Shown here: one piece after another, positions 10,031-18,418 of the stretch
Numbering within the stretch: the stretch's first letter is position 1
Layout: the number at the start of each line of letters is the position of its first letter
Assembly (NCBI GenBank): GCA_001310555.1
Contig: BAXO01000012.1
Location: forward strand, 1 to 64,000
DNA: 64,000 nt
Direction: 5' to 3'
Origin: Bacillus sp. JCM 19058
GTDB lineage: Bacteria; Bacillota; Bacilli; Bacillales_H; Bacillaceae_D
Translations under genes and position numbers: made by a program
Notes under the pieces: model-generated
Database searches by the model: none
Told to the model about the DNA's origin: nothing
Seen by the model: only the letters and a program-made list of their open reading frames with translations

Positions 10031-10749
10031 TTACAAATTCCAGCTTTCAAATAACAGATAAACGCCGGTAAACAGCAGGATGATATAGGTGAAGATTCGG
10101 AAAAGCCTTTGGTTCACCCACTTAAACAAAAGCTGACCAAGGTATAAGCCGAGAAAAACAAGAGGTAAAGCAAATCCACTTGACATCCAAACCGTTTTAG
10201 TCGTTCCAGCAACGATCACTTGAATGCCTAACTCATCGTATAGATAAATAAATAAAAGGCCAGAGTCGTCCCTCTTAGCTTTTCCTTTTGCGTATCCGTT
10301 CCAGAAAAATAAAGCAATAAAGGCGGCCCAGGCATCCCAATACTGCTCGTCAGAGAGCCGACAGTCCGCCAACAAACAAATCCCTGCCTCTCGTCTGATT
10401 GAAACGAAATTGAAGGATGAGCAGCAACGTCAAAAGCAAAATGATAAAGCTAATACCTAGCTTCAGCTTATCGATGTCTAGGATAAGGAAGGTAACGATT
10501 CCGATCGGTAGCCCGATAACACTCCCTATCACGAAACGCTTTAAAATCGCAAAATCGATATCTTTTTTTAATTTTCGTAATCAAAGCCAAAGAAATCACT
10601 AACGATAAAATTAAATTGATTTGAATAGCTTCCGCTGGTTCAAATAAAAGAAGAAGAAACGGAGTAGCTAAAATTGAAAAACCAAACCCCGTGCTCGTTT
10701 GAAGTAAAGAAGCCACCAAAATGATCATAATAAACAGTAAAATATCCAA
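10031..10749 (-). CDS. TSUP (TauE/SafE) family permease (frameshifted)
   Basis: This is a polytopic membrane protein of about 240 residues and seven to eight helices. The family signatures are present: LLQTSTGFGFSILATPFLLL near the N-terminus and, in a second frame, the paired motif reading SSIGMPGPPLLLYFSG. Other helices are IGSVIGLPIGIVTFLIL and SGFALPLVFLGLYLGQLLF. Frame breaks lie near 10560, 10370 and 10270. TSUP proteins move sulfite, sulfoacetate or other small organosulfur anions or organic acids; the substrate here is not evident. The start is a TTG at 10749 after AAAGTAGGTG, which fits the first helix. It is transcribed alone. Confidence 0.75.
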
Positions 10750-10874
10750 CTTAGCACCTACTTTATTTCCTTAACCTGTTCATCTAGTCTATCATATTTT
10801 GCTTGCTCCGTTTTTCCTAATATGACACAGGCTTCGTTCACATTTTAGTGCTTGTGGATTTGTGAGAAGGAGCG

Positions 10875-11495
10875 CTAATTATTCTCCGCCATTCGCCCGA
10901 GAGGACCATTTTCGTCAATGATATCCTGTATATCATAGACCGAGATTGGAAACATCGGAAAACCGAAAACGTACGGAGTAATATCATATAGCTGAAAATA
11001 AATCACGAGAGCTTTATCGGCAATATAAAAGTCTTGATCGGGCCGAATAGCTGTAAAGCCGTTGAGCGTCTCAATATGCCGCTCCTTTATTTGCGCATCG
11101 ATAATGGCTGAAAGCCTTTTGACATAATTACTTCCAGGCTTAAACAAGTCTTTAAGCTTACATAGCGTCCCTTTTTCCAGATCGAACGTTAACGATTCGA
11201 TATACGTCATGCCATGAGCCGCATGGTAATGGTACGTATAATTGGAGAGTGATAAGCTCAAAACCAGACGTTGATTATTTTTAAGCTCATACGAGCCAAG
11301 CATTTGCTCTACCGTTGTCGGCATTTCACCTATTTGTCGATTGATAAGCTCCTGCGTCTGATGAACGATCGTCCGGTTGATGAAGCGTTCGAGCTCCACA
11401 TTTTGCATCCCAACCACCTGCGGATAAAAAACCGTTTTATCCGGCCCACCACTAATCTCCTCCGTTTCAATATTGACTGGAAACACAATAGGCAT
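10875..11495 (-). CDS. DUF4163/DUF3298-type protein (RsiV C-terminal-like domain)
   Basis: This is an intact 206-residue protein. The N-terminal half (NIETEEISGG, YPQVVGMQNVELERFINRTI) matches the DUF4163 pattern. The C-terminal half (HAAHGMTYIESLTFDLEKG, LKDLFKPGSNYVKRLSAIID, FYIADKALVIYFQLYDITPY) matches the DUF3298 domain that forms the extracellular part of the anti-sigma factor RsiV and also occurs alone in Bacillus proteins. No signal peptide or membrane anchor is visible, so it is probably cytoplasmic. The start has an AGGGGAGGG ribosome site. Function is unknown. The family assignment is from motif memory. Confidence 0.65.
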   Translation of the reverse strand: MPIVFPVNIETEEISGGPDKTVFYPQVVGMQNVELERFINRTIVHQTQELINRQIGEMPTTVEQMLGSYELKNNQRLVLSLSLSNYTYHYHAAHGMTYIESLTFDLEKGTLCKLKDLFKPGSNYVKRLSAIIDAQIKERHIETLNGFTAIRPDQDFYIADKALVIYFQLYDITPYVFGFPMFPISVYDIQDIIDENGPLGRMAENN

Positions 11496-11722
11496 CGATA
11501 ACCCTCCCCTGACATTTTTAACCCATTGTATTCTTGGAAGGATCGATGTGTGTAAAGGGGGATGAGAGCACTTTGGGATACCTTAATTCTATTGGAGGTG
11601 CTTTTCAGGAGGTGTACTACTTGTAATCGAACCTAAGATGGTCTCCAACTTGTTGGCTATATAGTTGCAACAGCGACAAAGTACTCACAACTATTTCAGA
11701 AACGTACTCCTATCAATTCTTA

Positions 11723-11751
11723 TTGACAATACACTCACAAGTCGTTAGAAT
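11723..11751 (+). promoter_or_regulatory. Consensus sigma-A promoter of the pheA leader
   Basis: TTGACA at 11723-11728, a 17-base spacer and TAGAAT at 11746-11751 give a near-perfect vegetative promoter. Transcription should start near 11758, giving a leader of about 390 bases before pheA. Confidence 0.75.
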
Positions 11752-11784
11752 TTATTTAACAATTAAAAGATTCGAGTGATCATT

Positions 11785-11829
11785 ATGTTAAGGCATACAT
11801 CCCGGCAATTAAATCCTTTCTTTTTTTAG
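11785..11829 (+). CDS. Candidate Phe leader peptide MLRHTSRQLNPFFF
   Basis: A 14-codon ORF starts about 27 bases after the predicted transcription start and ends with three phenylalanine codons (TTC TTT TTT) directly before TAG. It lies in the long structured leader of pheA, which makes phenylpyruvate, the phenylalanine precursor. This is the layout of pheL-type attenuators in enteric bacteria. Weak points are a poor ribosome site (GAGTGAT) and the fact that a T-run yields Phe codons by chance; one indel in the run would change the reading. Translation is not shown. Confidence 0.4.
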   Translation: MLRHTSRQLNPFFF

Positions 11830-11843
11830 CTATTTTTAGATAG

Positions 11844-12012
11844 CGTCTATATGCCATCACGGATATAGATGCCCTATATCTAAGATGGCTGATTAGCATG
11901 TACAATGTTTAACCAGTCGCAGGAGAAATCGAAGTGGCTGGTTTTTTTTATATTTCTAGACCATTTACGTTTCTCTCATTTCCAGAGGCTGAAACATAAA
12001 TGGTCTTTTTTT
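11844..12012 (+). promoter_or_regulatory. pheA leader: competing hairpins and tandem intrinsic terminators
   Basis: After the candidate leader peptide, cgtctatat (11844-11852) can pair with atatagatg (11863-11871). Alternatively gatatag (11862-11868) pairs with ctatatc (11874-11880) inside an outer gccatc/gatggc stem (11853-11858 with 11884-11889); the two folds exclude each other. Downstream are two intrinsic terminators in series: aaccag/ctggtt (11911-11943) with eight T, and a perfect ten-bp stem (11958-11967 with 11997-12006) with seven T. No plus-strand gene precedes them, so they must act within the pheA leader. Confidence 0.55.
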
Positions 12013-12050
12013 ACACTTTAAGAAAAAGTATAAGCGCAATGATTTTCGAT

Positions 12051-12117
12051 GGGACGAGTAATCGTAGTCCCAACTAAGGCAACCCGCGCCTTTCAGGCCT
12101 GACTTGCCAAGTTTTCT
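12051..12117 (+). promoter_or_regulatory. Third leader hairpin before pheA, T-box-like sequence
   Basis: A gggac/gtccc hairpin (12051-12071) precedes AACTAAGGCAACCCGCGCC, which can fold with TTGCCAAGTT (12104-12113) into a terminator-like stem followed by TTTTCTTT. The core resembles the T-box antiterminator (AAGGTGGNACCGCG), but the TGG that pairs with the tRNA CCA end is replaced and no full Stem I is visible. It is either a decayed T-box or a third plain attenuator hairpin. Confidence 0.3.
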
Positions 12118-12144
12118 TTATCATCATTAGAGGAAGTGTGTATA

Positions 12145-13016
12145 TTGTTAATTGGTTATCAAGGTGTGGAAGGTAGTTACAGTACGGTCGCATGTCAAAA
12201 GTTTAGCGAAGAAAAGAATTATCTGACGAAAGGGTTTCTTACTTTTCGATTATTAGTGGATGCCTTGCTCCATGACGAAGTGACTATATTGCTCTGCCAG
12301 TAGAAAACTCAACAAGCGGCCCTATTACAAGAACGATCGATTTAATGAAGTATTTAGATGTAACAGCTACGGATGAAATCTATGTAAAAATTGATCATGC
12401 ACTCATTGCAAAACATCCAATGGAACTGTCGGAAATTACAAAAGTATATTCACATCCAGAAGCACTTGAACAATGCTATACATATTTAAGTCAGTACCCG
12501 CATATCGAGGTCCTCGAATATATGGATACAGCTGGTGCAGTTGAAATGGTTAAAAATGCAAAGGATAAAACCATCGCCAGCATAGCAGGCAGTCATGCTG
12601 CGAAATTGTATGGCATGACAGTGATTCAAGAAAATATCAGTGACAATCCATTCAATACAACACGTTTCTTATTTTTTTTAAAAAGAAAAAGGCTCCCGCG
12701 AATCAAGTACAAGATAAAACATCTATCTATGTCGAAACAAATCACAGCACAGGCTCACTAAGCGATATTTTAAACATTTTTAAAAAGCATGATACTAATT
12801 TGCTCTACTTAATGTCCCGCCCAATTCAAACTAAACCGTTCTCATATGGATTTTTTTATCGATATTGAGAGCGGTCCTAGTAACGAAGCACTCAATATGG
12901 CATTAAAAGAGTTAAACGATATCTGCACATACCTAAATATTTTAGGCAGTTACCATAAAGGTAAAATCCCAGCATACAAAGGAGCCTTGCAAAATGAAAC
13001 AACTTTTAACAACTAA
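12145..13016 (+). CDS. pheA: Prephenate dehydratase with ACT domain (frameshifted)
   Basis: It converts prephenate to phenylpyruvate, the committed step to phenylalanine. The catalytic domain begins LIGYQGVEGSYS and continues through LPVENSTSGPITRTIDL, SHPEALEQCYTYL and ASIAGSHAAKLYG to the active-site NTTRFLFF (the TTRF motif). The regulatory ACT domain follows after a frame change: TGSLSDILNIFKKHDTNLL, then the ESGP region and LNDICTYLNILGSY. Breaks lie near 12290, 12680 and 12847. The start is a TTG after AGAGGAAGTG. Total length is about 290 residues, normal for the Gram-positive enzyme. It ends 23 bases inside the next gene. The ACT domain predicts feedback inhibition by phenylalanine. 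Confidence 0.85.
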
Positions 13017-14224
13017 AAAAAACACTTATTCACCCGAATTGCGATTGGATTCGGACTCGGAATCCTGCTTGGTATATTTTTACCCGAATTCTCTATTCAA
13101 GCAAAATTCGTCGGCGATATTTACTTAAATTTAATTCAGATGATGATTATTCCAATTATTTTTGTAGCAGTCTCCACTGGTATTATTAATATTGGCAGTT
13201 CCAGTGATCTCGGTCGAATTGGCTTTAAGAGTATTACTGTCTTTGTTGTCATGTTTATCACCACAGCAGCCATTAGTTTAGTCATTTCCTACTTGATTCG
13301 TCCTGGTAATAAAATTACTATTGATGCTGTCGGATATGATGGTGAAATCACCGAACCAAGTTTTGCAGATTTCTTTATGAATATCGTGCCAAGTAATCTA
13401 TTTCAGGCGATTACTGAAGGAGATATTCTTGCAACAATTTTATTCACGCTTATTTTCTCCGTAGCCATTGTTGTCATTGGGAAAGAGGCGGATCCAGTCA
13501 GAACTTTTATCAACAGTTTGTCCAAAGTCATCTTTAAAATTCTTGATTTCATCATGGAACTAACACCCATCGGAATTATTTCTCTGATGGCATTCGCTGT
13601 TGCTGAATATGGCGCTGGTATTTTCTCTGCACTTGGATTATATATTTTCACAGCATATTTCGCGTGTATTATCGTATTTATCCTTGTTATGTTAATCCCA
13701 GCTTGGTTATATAGTAAACTCAGTCCAATTGATTTTATTAAAGGCATTTATAAAGTGTGGCTAGTATCTCTATCCACAACAAGTTCTGCTGTAACGATGC
13801 CAACAACAATGAGAGTAACTAGAAATGATTTTAAAGTTTCCGAATCCATTACTAACTTTGTTGTACCATTGGGGACGACCATTAATATGGCCGGCGGAGC
13901 AGTATCGTTTAGTCTACTTGCTGTCTTTGTATCCGACTTTTACGATATTCCACTCGGTGCTGGCCAAATTATTTATCTTGTCATTATTGCAACGATTTTA
14001 AATATGGCAGCACCCGGTATTCCAGGTGGTGGAATTGTACTCGGGGCATCATTCCTTACACTTCTTAATCTACCGATTGATTGATGGGCCCTATCGCAGC
14101 TATCTATCGATTACTTGATATGGCTTATACGACAATGAACATTACTGGCGATGCCACCGCAGCCATCCTTATTGATAAATCGGAAGAAAAACGAACCTTA
14201 AAATTAAAAACTCGGAACTCTTAA
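12994..14224 (+). CDS. Dicarboxylate/amino acid:cation symporter, SLC1/DAACS family (frameshifted)
   Basis: This is a membrane transporter of about 410 residues with the family's helices and re-entrant hairpins. HP1 carries STTSSAVTMPTTM, TM7 carries VPLGTTINMAGGAVS (NMDG in most relatives, here NMAG), and HP2 carries NMAAPGIPGGGIVLG. The N-terminus MKQLLTTKK continues, after a break in an A-run near 13020, with RIAIGFGLGILLGIFLPEF; a second break near 14082 is followed by MGPIAAIYRLLDMAYTTMNI. It starts within the end of pheA after AAAGGAG and so shares its leader-controlled transcript. The altered NMDG motif argues against assuming glutamate or succinate. Uptake of a phenylalanine-related or other amino acid is a guess from context. 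Confidence 0.8.
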
Positions 14225-14265
14225 AATATGGAGAGGCTTTTTATGTAAAATGTTTAAATGATTTT

Positions 14266-14310
14266 AAAAGAGGAATTTCACATCAAAACTCGATGTGAAA
14301 TTCCTCTTTT
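14266..14310 (+). terminator. Intrinsic terminator of the pheA-symporter operon
   Basis: A perfect 19-bp inverted repeat (14266-14284 with 14292-14310) is flanked by an A-run and a T-rich tract, 40 bp after the symporter stop. It works in both directions. Confidence 0.9.
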
Positions 14311-14366
14311 CTTTATTTTTGGCTGGTTATGTCCCGGCCTCTTTACTGATTGAATCAAGCTAATTC

Positions 14367-14391
14367 CATAAGTAAACCTCATTTACTTATG
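14367..14391. repeat. Inverted repeat overlapping the outer att core
   Basis: cataagtaaa, a five-base spacer and tttacttatg form a perfect ten-bp inverted repeat. Its right arm overlaps the att core at 14385-14400. This symmetry is absent from the rlmH copy and may be a recombinase-binding feature of this junction. Confidence 0.6.
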
Positions 14392-14400
14392 ATACGCCTC
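14385..14400. other. Outer attachment site of the SCC-like island (att core copy 1)
   Basis: acttatgatacgcctc is an exact copy of the 16 bases at 31287-31302 that form the 3' end of rlmH. Read on the minus strand it again encodes Glu-Ala-Tyr-His-Lys followed by a stop (TAA here, TGA at rlmH). The duplication marks the far end of an element integrated at the rlmH tail. Confidence 0.85.
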
Positions 14401-14427
14401 ACCGTAACGTTGGATAGGGTAAAATAA
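14398..14427 (+). repeat. Direct repeat copy A at the island end
   Basis: These 30 bases, from ctcaccgtaac to ggtaaaataa, recur at 14622-14651 with a single mismatch. Copy A abuts the outer att core; copy B lacks it but has related flanking sequence (atatggctca in place of tacgcctca). No gene lies between them, only a hairpin at about 14444-14474. Confidence 0.8.
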
Positions 14428-14621
14428 TAACAGATTATAAAATAAGGGTGGCAGTCGTTTATAACTGCTACCCTGTTAGTATGCCATGCCTTATTTCTAA
14501 CAGTTTCTCATGATGTCCTCTATGACTTTCATATCAGGGGATGGGGACATATCTATTATTTCTTGTGACCTTCGGTTATAGGGTGTTTTCAGTAATATGT
14601 GACCAATTGTGATAAATATGG

Positions 14622-14651
14622 CTCACAGTAACGTTGGATAGGGTAAAATAA
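14622..14651 (+). repeat. Direct repeat copy B inside the island end
   Basis: It matches copy A at 14398-14427 in 29 of 30 positions. The 224-bp spacing and the att-adjacent position suggest either two successive insertions or paired recombinase-binding sites. Confidence 0.8.
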
Positions 14652-14695
14652 ATATAAAATTGCATTCAAAGAATATTACTTTAATAGCCGCCATC

Positions 14696-15895
14696 CTACC
14701 CGCTTTTATAGGTTAAACTAGATAAGTGTACCTTTGGTGATTCCAATTTCTCATTAAATTCTCCATTTTCCACAAATAAAACATAAGCCTTTCTCCCATT
14801 TTTTGAACTTGGATAAATAATACCATCAATAGATTCCTTGGATTCTGTACGAAAAATATGTCTGAAGTATTCAGTTATTATCTGAGTTGGCACATAATCT
14901 ATATGTTCCTTACCATCTTTTTCTACAGGTTTGATAAAATCACTTAAAAAGCTTTTAAAAAACTTTATAATCCACCTATTTTCACGTTCTTCTTCATTAA
15001 ATATACTAGGAATATTTGGAATTGAAGTTAAATCTAACATTAAAAAAGAATCTGTAATAGTAAATTCACCAATAGTTGCAACAACGTGCTCACCAGGTGA
15101 ATAATTAACTTCTAATAACGCTGTTTCCTCGTCACTCCCACCATAAAACATTGGAATACCTGCTGGGCTCATTCTGTTTGAATTAATGGCATATTCTTTT
15201 GGTGGAGTTCCTATCTCCTTAGCTTCCTTGAAATACTCACCTTTACTGGAAACTCGTGCTCTATATACTTTCTGTTCAGGTAAATATTTTAATAATCCTA
15301 ACTTTTCTACACTTGAACCAATAATATCAATCACTTCATACGGATTATGTATTTCCTCATCCAAGAATGACTCTTCAGTTGTCTTATAAAAAACGTATCT
15401 TGTCTTGTGTTTTACTTGTTCAGAAAAAGTTTTCCATGTAAAAAATAATAACTCATCATCAGGCAATCTATAAGGGTCTACTTTACACCAAGTGGTATCT
15501 AAAAGCTTATCTTTAATATCATTAATTAATATCTCATTCTCAATATTTGCCTCATCACACAATATATATTCGGCAAAATCCCATCCATCATATATTTCTG
15601 CACCTAGATATCCACCTTCTTTCGAATCATAACCCACTCCTTCATCATCAGGATTACCCCATTCAAGTTTAATTGCATCAATTATAAATTCCATTACGTC
15701 ATCCATATCGGCAGCAATATACTCTTCCTCATCATCCTCATAACCGCAATAATCACAAATCGTAGAACAGGCATGCTCTTCTATATATTTCTTTATTGAT
15801 TCATCCATCATGCAGTTCCCACAAACAGAATTATTACTAAAAGTGGTAAATCCATATGCAGCTTGTCTATCCAATAAGTGTTTATATTGCCCCAT
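14696..15895 (-). CDS. RES-domain protein with putative HEPN-like N-terminal region
   Basis: This is an intact 399-residue protein. Residues 1-60 hold a cysteine cluster (CGNCM, then CSTICDYCGY), probably a zinc site. The middle, helical part resembles the HEPN-like region found before some RES domains. The C-terminal RES domain has the conserved arginine in KVYRARVSS, the glutamate in DEETALLEVNYSPG and the serine in GIIYPSSKNGRKAYVLF. RES domains are NAD-degrading toxins in toxin-antitoxin pairs such as MbcT. Fused to HEPN-like modules they occur in defence islands as free-standing effectors. No antitoxin gene of the Xre/MbcA type is adjacent. The start has an AGGAGG ribosome site. NADase activity is inferred from the domain, not shown. 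Confidence 0.75.
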   Translation of the reverse strand: MGQYKHLLDRQAAYGFTTFSNNSVCGNCMMDESIKKYIEEHACSTICDYCGYEDDEEEYIAADMDDVMEFIIDAIKLEWGNPDDEGVGYDSKEGGYLGAEIYDGWDFAEYILCDEANIENEILINDIKDKLLDTTWCKVDPYRLPDDELLFFTWKTFSEQVKHKTRYVFYKTTEESFLDEEIHNPYEVIDIIGSSVEKLGLLKYLPEQKVYRARVSSKGEYFKEAKEIGTPPKEYAINSNRMSPAGIPMFYGGSDEETALLEVNYSPGEHVVATIGEFTITDSFLMLDLTSIPNIPSIFNEEERENRWIIKFFKSFLSDFIKPVEKDGKEHIDYVPTQIITEYFRHIFRTESKESIDGIIYPSSKNGRKAYVLFVENGEFNEKLESPKVHLSSLTYKSG

Positions 15896-16158
15896 CTAAT
15901 ATCCTCCTACGCTAATATATTTTTCTTTATATAAATAAAGTTCTTCCAACGTCAATTTATTGCATGCAAGCTTGTAAAGTAGTAAATAAAGCTAATAATT
16001 GTTTAATGAATTTCACATGTATCCTCTCCAAATATGAAAAATATTTATCGACTCTCCATATAAATCATCCTTTATACATACCGCGCCTTTAGCGTTAATC
16101 TTGTTTGCCGTTAAAAAATATTAATTGTACAATTATATATGGAAAGAGGGAGAATATA

Positions 16159-16928
16159 TTGCTAAGTATAGAATACGGTAAAACAACTATTTATTACTCT
16201 CATTATAAACAAACTAGAAATGATGTTAAGATTACAGTCAACCTCATTAATGGTGTAAAAGTACATACACCAGAAAATATAAATGAAGCTAAACTATCTC
16301 AAATCATGAAACAAAAGGCACCATGATTTTTCAAAAACTCCAGGAACTCAACGAAGTCAAAACTACTGTTCAACCCAAGGAATTCGTAAGTGGTGAAAAG
16401 CTTCCTTACTTAGGTCGTCACTATCGACTGAAAGTATACAAAGAAGCCATTCCTAACGTTTCATTTCAATTCAAGCAAGGACGTTTTATTGCTACCGTTC
16501 CTCGTGCGTGGTCGCAGGACCAAATACAGCAGCATCTCGAACAAAAGCTGATTACTTGGTATCGTGAACATGGATATAAAAAAATCATGCAACGAGCAAG
16601 TGATTATCAATCCATGCTAGGTGTTGAACCTCGGTCTCTGCAATTAAAAACACAACATAAACGTTGGGGAACATGCACCCCAAATGGTGATATCTATTTA
16701 AATTGGCGAATCGTGATGGCACCCGTTCGAGTGATTGATTATATTATCGTGCATGAGTTAGCTCATCTAATTGTTCCTGAGCATAATGATAAATTTTGGC
16801 GGATAGTCAGAACAACTCTTCCTCATTATAAAGAAGCAAAAGAATGGTTACGTGTGCATGGAATAGAGTTAAATTGTATTGGTTTACAAGAAAAAGATAG
16901 TAATAGAGACATGACTAAAGTTAAATAA
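16159..16928 (+). CDS. YgjP-type (DUF45/M48-like) metalloprotease (frameshifted)
   Basis: This zinc metallopeptidase-like protein of the YgjP/WLM family has the active site IVHELAHLIVPEHND (HExxH, then a third ligand). It is preceded by RWGTCTPNGDIYLNW, the family hallmark, and by GEKLPYLGRHYRLKVYK. One G is missing at about 16325, where ccatgatttt should be ccatggatttt, turning KAP-stop into KAPWIFQKLQELNE. The TTG start at 16159 follows GGAAAGAGGGAG and gives the usual LSIEYGKTTIYYS beginning; total length is about 257 residues. Genes of this family are frequent companions of type I restriction loci, and this one is convergent with the hsd operon. Its role there is not known. Confidence 0.85.
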
Positions 16929-16945
16929 GCCATGTCTCTTTCTTT
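16906..16945 (+). terminator. Terminator overlapping the metalloprotease stop
   Basis: gagacatg (16906-16913) pairs with catgtctc (16931-16938), followed by tttctttg. The stem includes the last codons of the metalloprotease gene. The U-tract is imperfect. Confidence 0.5.
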
Positions 16946-16961
16946 GATGTTATGAAATTAC

Positions 16962-17100
16962 TTTATAATGAACTTCACTCATTTCCACCATCTGTATTGC
17001 TATATTTTCAACTTGTTTTTAGGAACAAAACTCGCTCTAATCTGTTATCTTGGTTTTTTTTCTTGATTTCATGTTTCACATCTCCTTTTCCACCCATTTA
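16962..17100 (-). pseudogene. Relic of a second hsdR 3' end
   Basis: About 139 bases align without gaps to the last 139 bases of the intact hsdR (18422-18560) at roughly 70 percent by eye. On the minus strand the codons spell a ragged version of the HsdR tail, including QIRASFVPKNK where the intact gene has QLRASAVPNKQ, and end in VHYK-like sequence. Frame breaks and stops interrupt it. It is not a simple recent duplication, because it is divergent. It looks like the stump of an older or donor hsdR, left when the neighbouring genes were exchanged. Confidence 0.75.
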
Positions 17101-17102
17101 GG

Positions 17103-17919
17103 TTATGCAACAAATCCCTCCAAGAAACTAACTAACTGCCCACCGAGAGTAAACAAGTTGGTTCCTACACTTGCCAATTCATTTATTCCCCTTACCTTCT
17201 CCATTGCGGTTTTAATTATTACTTTTTTTAGGTTTGTCACTTTCTGCTTCTTGAATTGCAGCTTCCAAAAACTCAATGGTCTCCTGTTTATCTTCTTTAG
17301 GAATACTTTCTTCCTCGTTAAGTACTTCAACGAACTTTTCGGCTAATTCTTTTAAGCCTCAACCTTAGTATCATTGTATGTTTGATGAGCTGATACTTGC
17401 CCATTACCTTCTGCATGGTTGAATTGTCCTTTGAAGTCACGGTTAAAGGTGAAATGTGTACCTGATTTCTTATCAAGACCCATATCTATTTTCATCTCCC
17501 CTAAATAAGTAACAATGTGGTCAACGAGAGGTTGAACAACGTGATTGTTAAAACCTTCCACATGACTTTGAATTTGCTTAGAACTACCGTAGCCATATGA
17601 TATATTTACAATATCGAGATTATTGTGTGATATGTAGTTCAGCAGTTGATAAATGAATGCAATTTCTTCTGACTCACGAATTGGTAATTGGAATTGGTCA
17701 TGAAATTCTTTTTCTGCAAGAATCTTCTCGATATTAAATTCTTTAACGTTATTTTCTTGAATAAACTCATTAATTGTTGGTGATTCCTCAATAAAAAGAA
17801 GATACCTTTTCAAATTTTTCATTGTAGGCACGAAAACTACTTCTCAAAAACCGACTTGCTACCTTTCTAAAACCCAATGATAGTTTCTGGAAATCTTTTT
17901 CTGACAATGTTTCGCTCAA
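17103..17919 (-). CDS. Unknown effector-like protein, partner of zinc-ribbon gene (frameshifted)
   Basis: I cannot assign a named family. After correcting breaks near 17810, 17340 and 17240 the protein is about 270 residues. A helical N-terminus (LSETLSEKDFQKLSLGFRKV) is followed by an alpha-helical body (YLLFIEESPTINEFIQENN, SEEIAFIYQLLNYISHNNLD). A short beta-rich linker, THFTFNRDFKGQFNHAEGNG, precedes an acidic helical tail and a hydrophobic C-terminus (ASVGTNLFTLGGQLVSFLEG). That linker (FNxxFxGQxNxAxGN...ATQ) recurs in many uncharacterised phage-defence-associated proteins before a helical bundle. The start is a TTG directly after the stop of the zinc-ribbon gene, with GGGGTG as ribosome site, so the two are coupled. 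It sits between intact hsdR and the hsdR relic. Confidence 0.55.
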
Positions 17920-18355
17920 TTAATTCACCCCACAAAATGGACAATAAATTGTATCTCTTGTTTGGTCAGCATGTACTTTAATAGTCTTGTCGCAACAATG
18001 AAGCTCAATCTGCTCCATTTTCTCATCCTCTGTTAATTGCTTAGGTTGTTCCTCTTTCAATTCCTTATAGTCAAAACTAATACCAGAGCCCTTCATGCTT
18101 CTACTTGTCTTTTTGAATGTTTTGTTTATTTGTTGTTTCATATAATTCATTGCAAGTGTTTTAGCATGTTCAATTACTTCTTGAGGTATAAAGTTATTAC
18201 TATCTTCAACTAAACCACAGGAAGGGCAGAATAATTCCAGGGTTTCTTCTTCATCAACATCACCGCCTAAAGCCTTAAACCTTTCCTTACAATATGGGCA
18301 TTCTAATGAATAATATCCCTCACTATCAGTCGGAATTGATATTTTTTTCCTCCAC
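17920..18355 (-). CDS. Zinc-ribbon protein downstream of hsdR
   Basis: This protein of about 145 residues has three cysteine pairs: CPYCKERF, CPSCGLVE and the combination HCCDKT...YCPFCGVN. It probably binds two or three zinc ions through ribbons or knuckles. Between them is a charged helical stretch (HAKTLAMNYMKQQINKTFKK) and an Arg/Ser-rich segment. A GTG at 18355 after TTGGAGGT is the best start but needs one A removed from the following A-run; the ATG at 18375 is in frame without correction but has no ribosome site. The family is not recognised. It is coupled to the following gene and in the hsd transcription direction, so the pair may be co-transcribed with the restriction genes. Confidence 0.6.
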
Positions 18356-18418
18356 CGTAGATACCTCCAAGTCATTATTCAATTATACAAGCATGTGATA
18401 TTCTGGTGATATTTAATA

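Noticed and set aside
9868..10071. 67-codon plus-strand ORF
   Set aside because: Runs into the antisense end of the TSUP gene and has no recognisable features.
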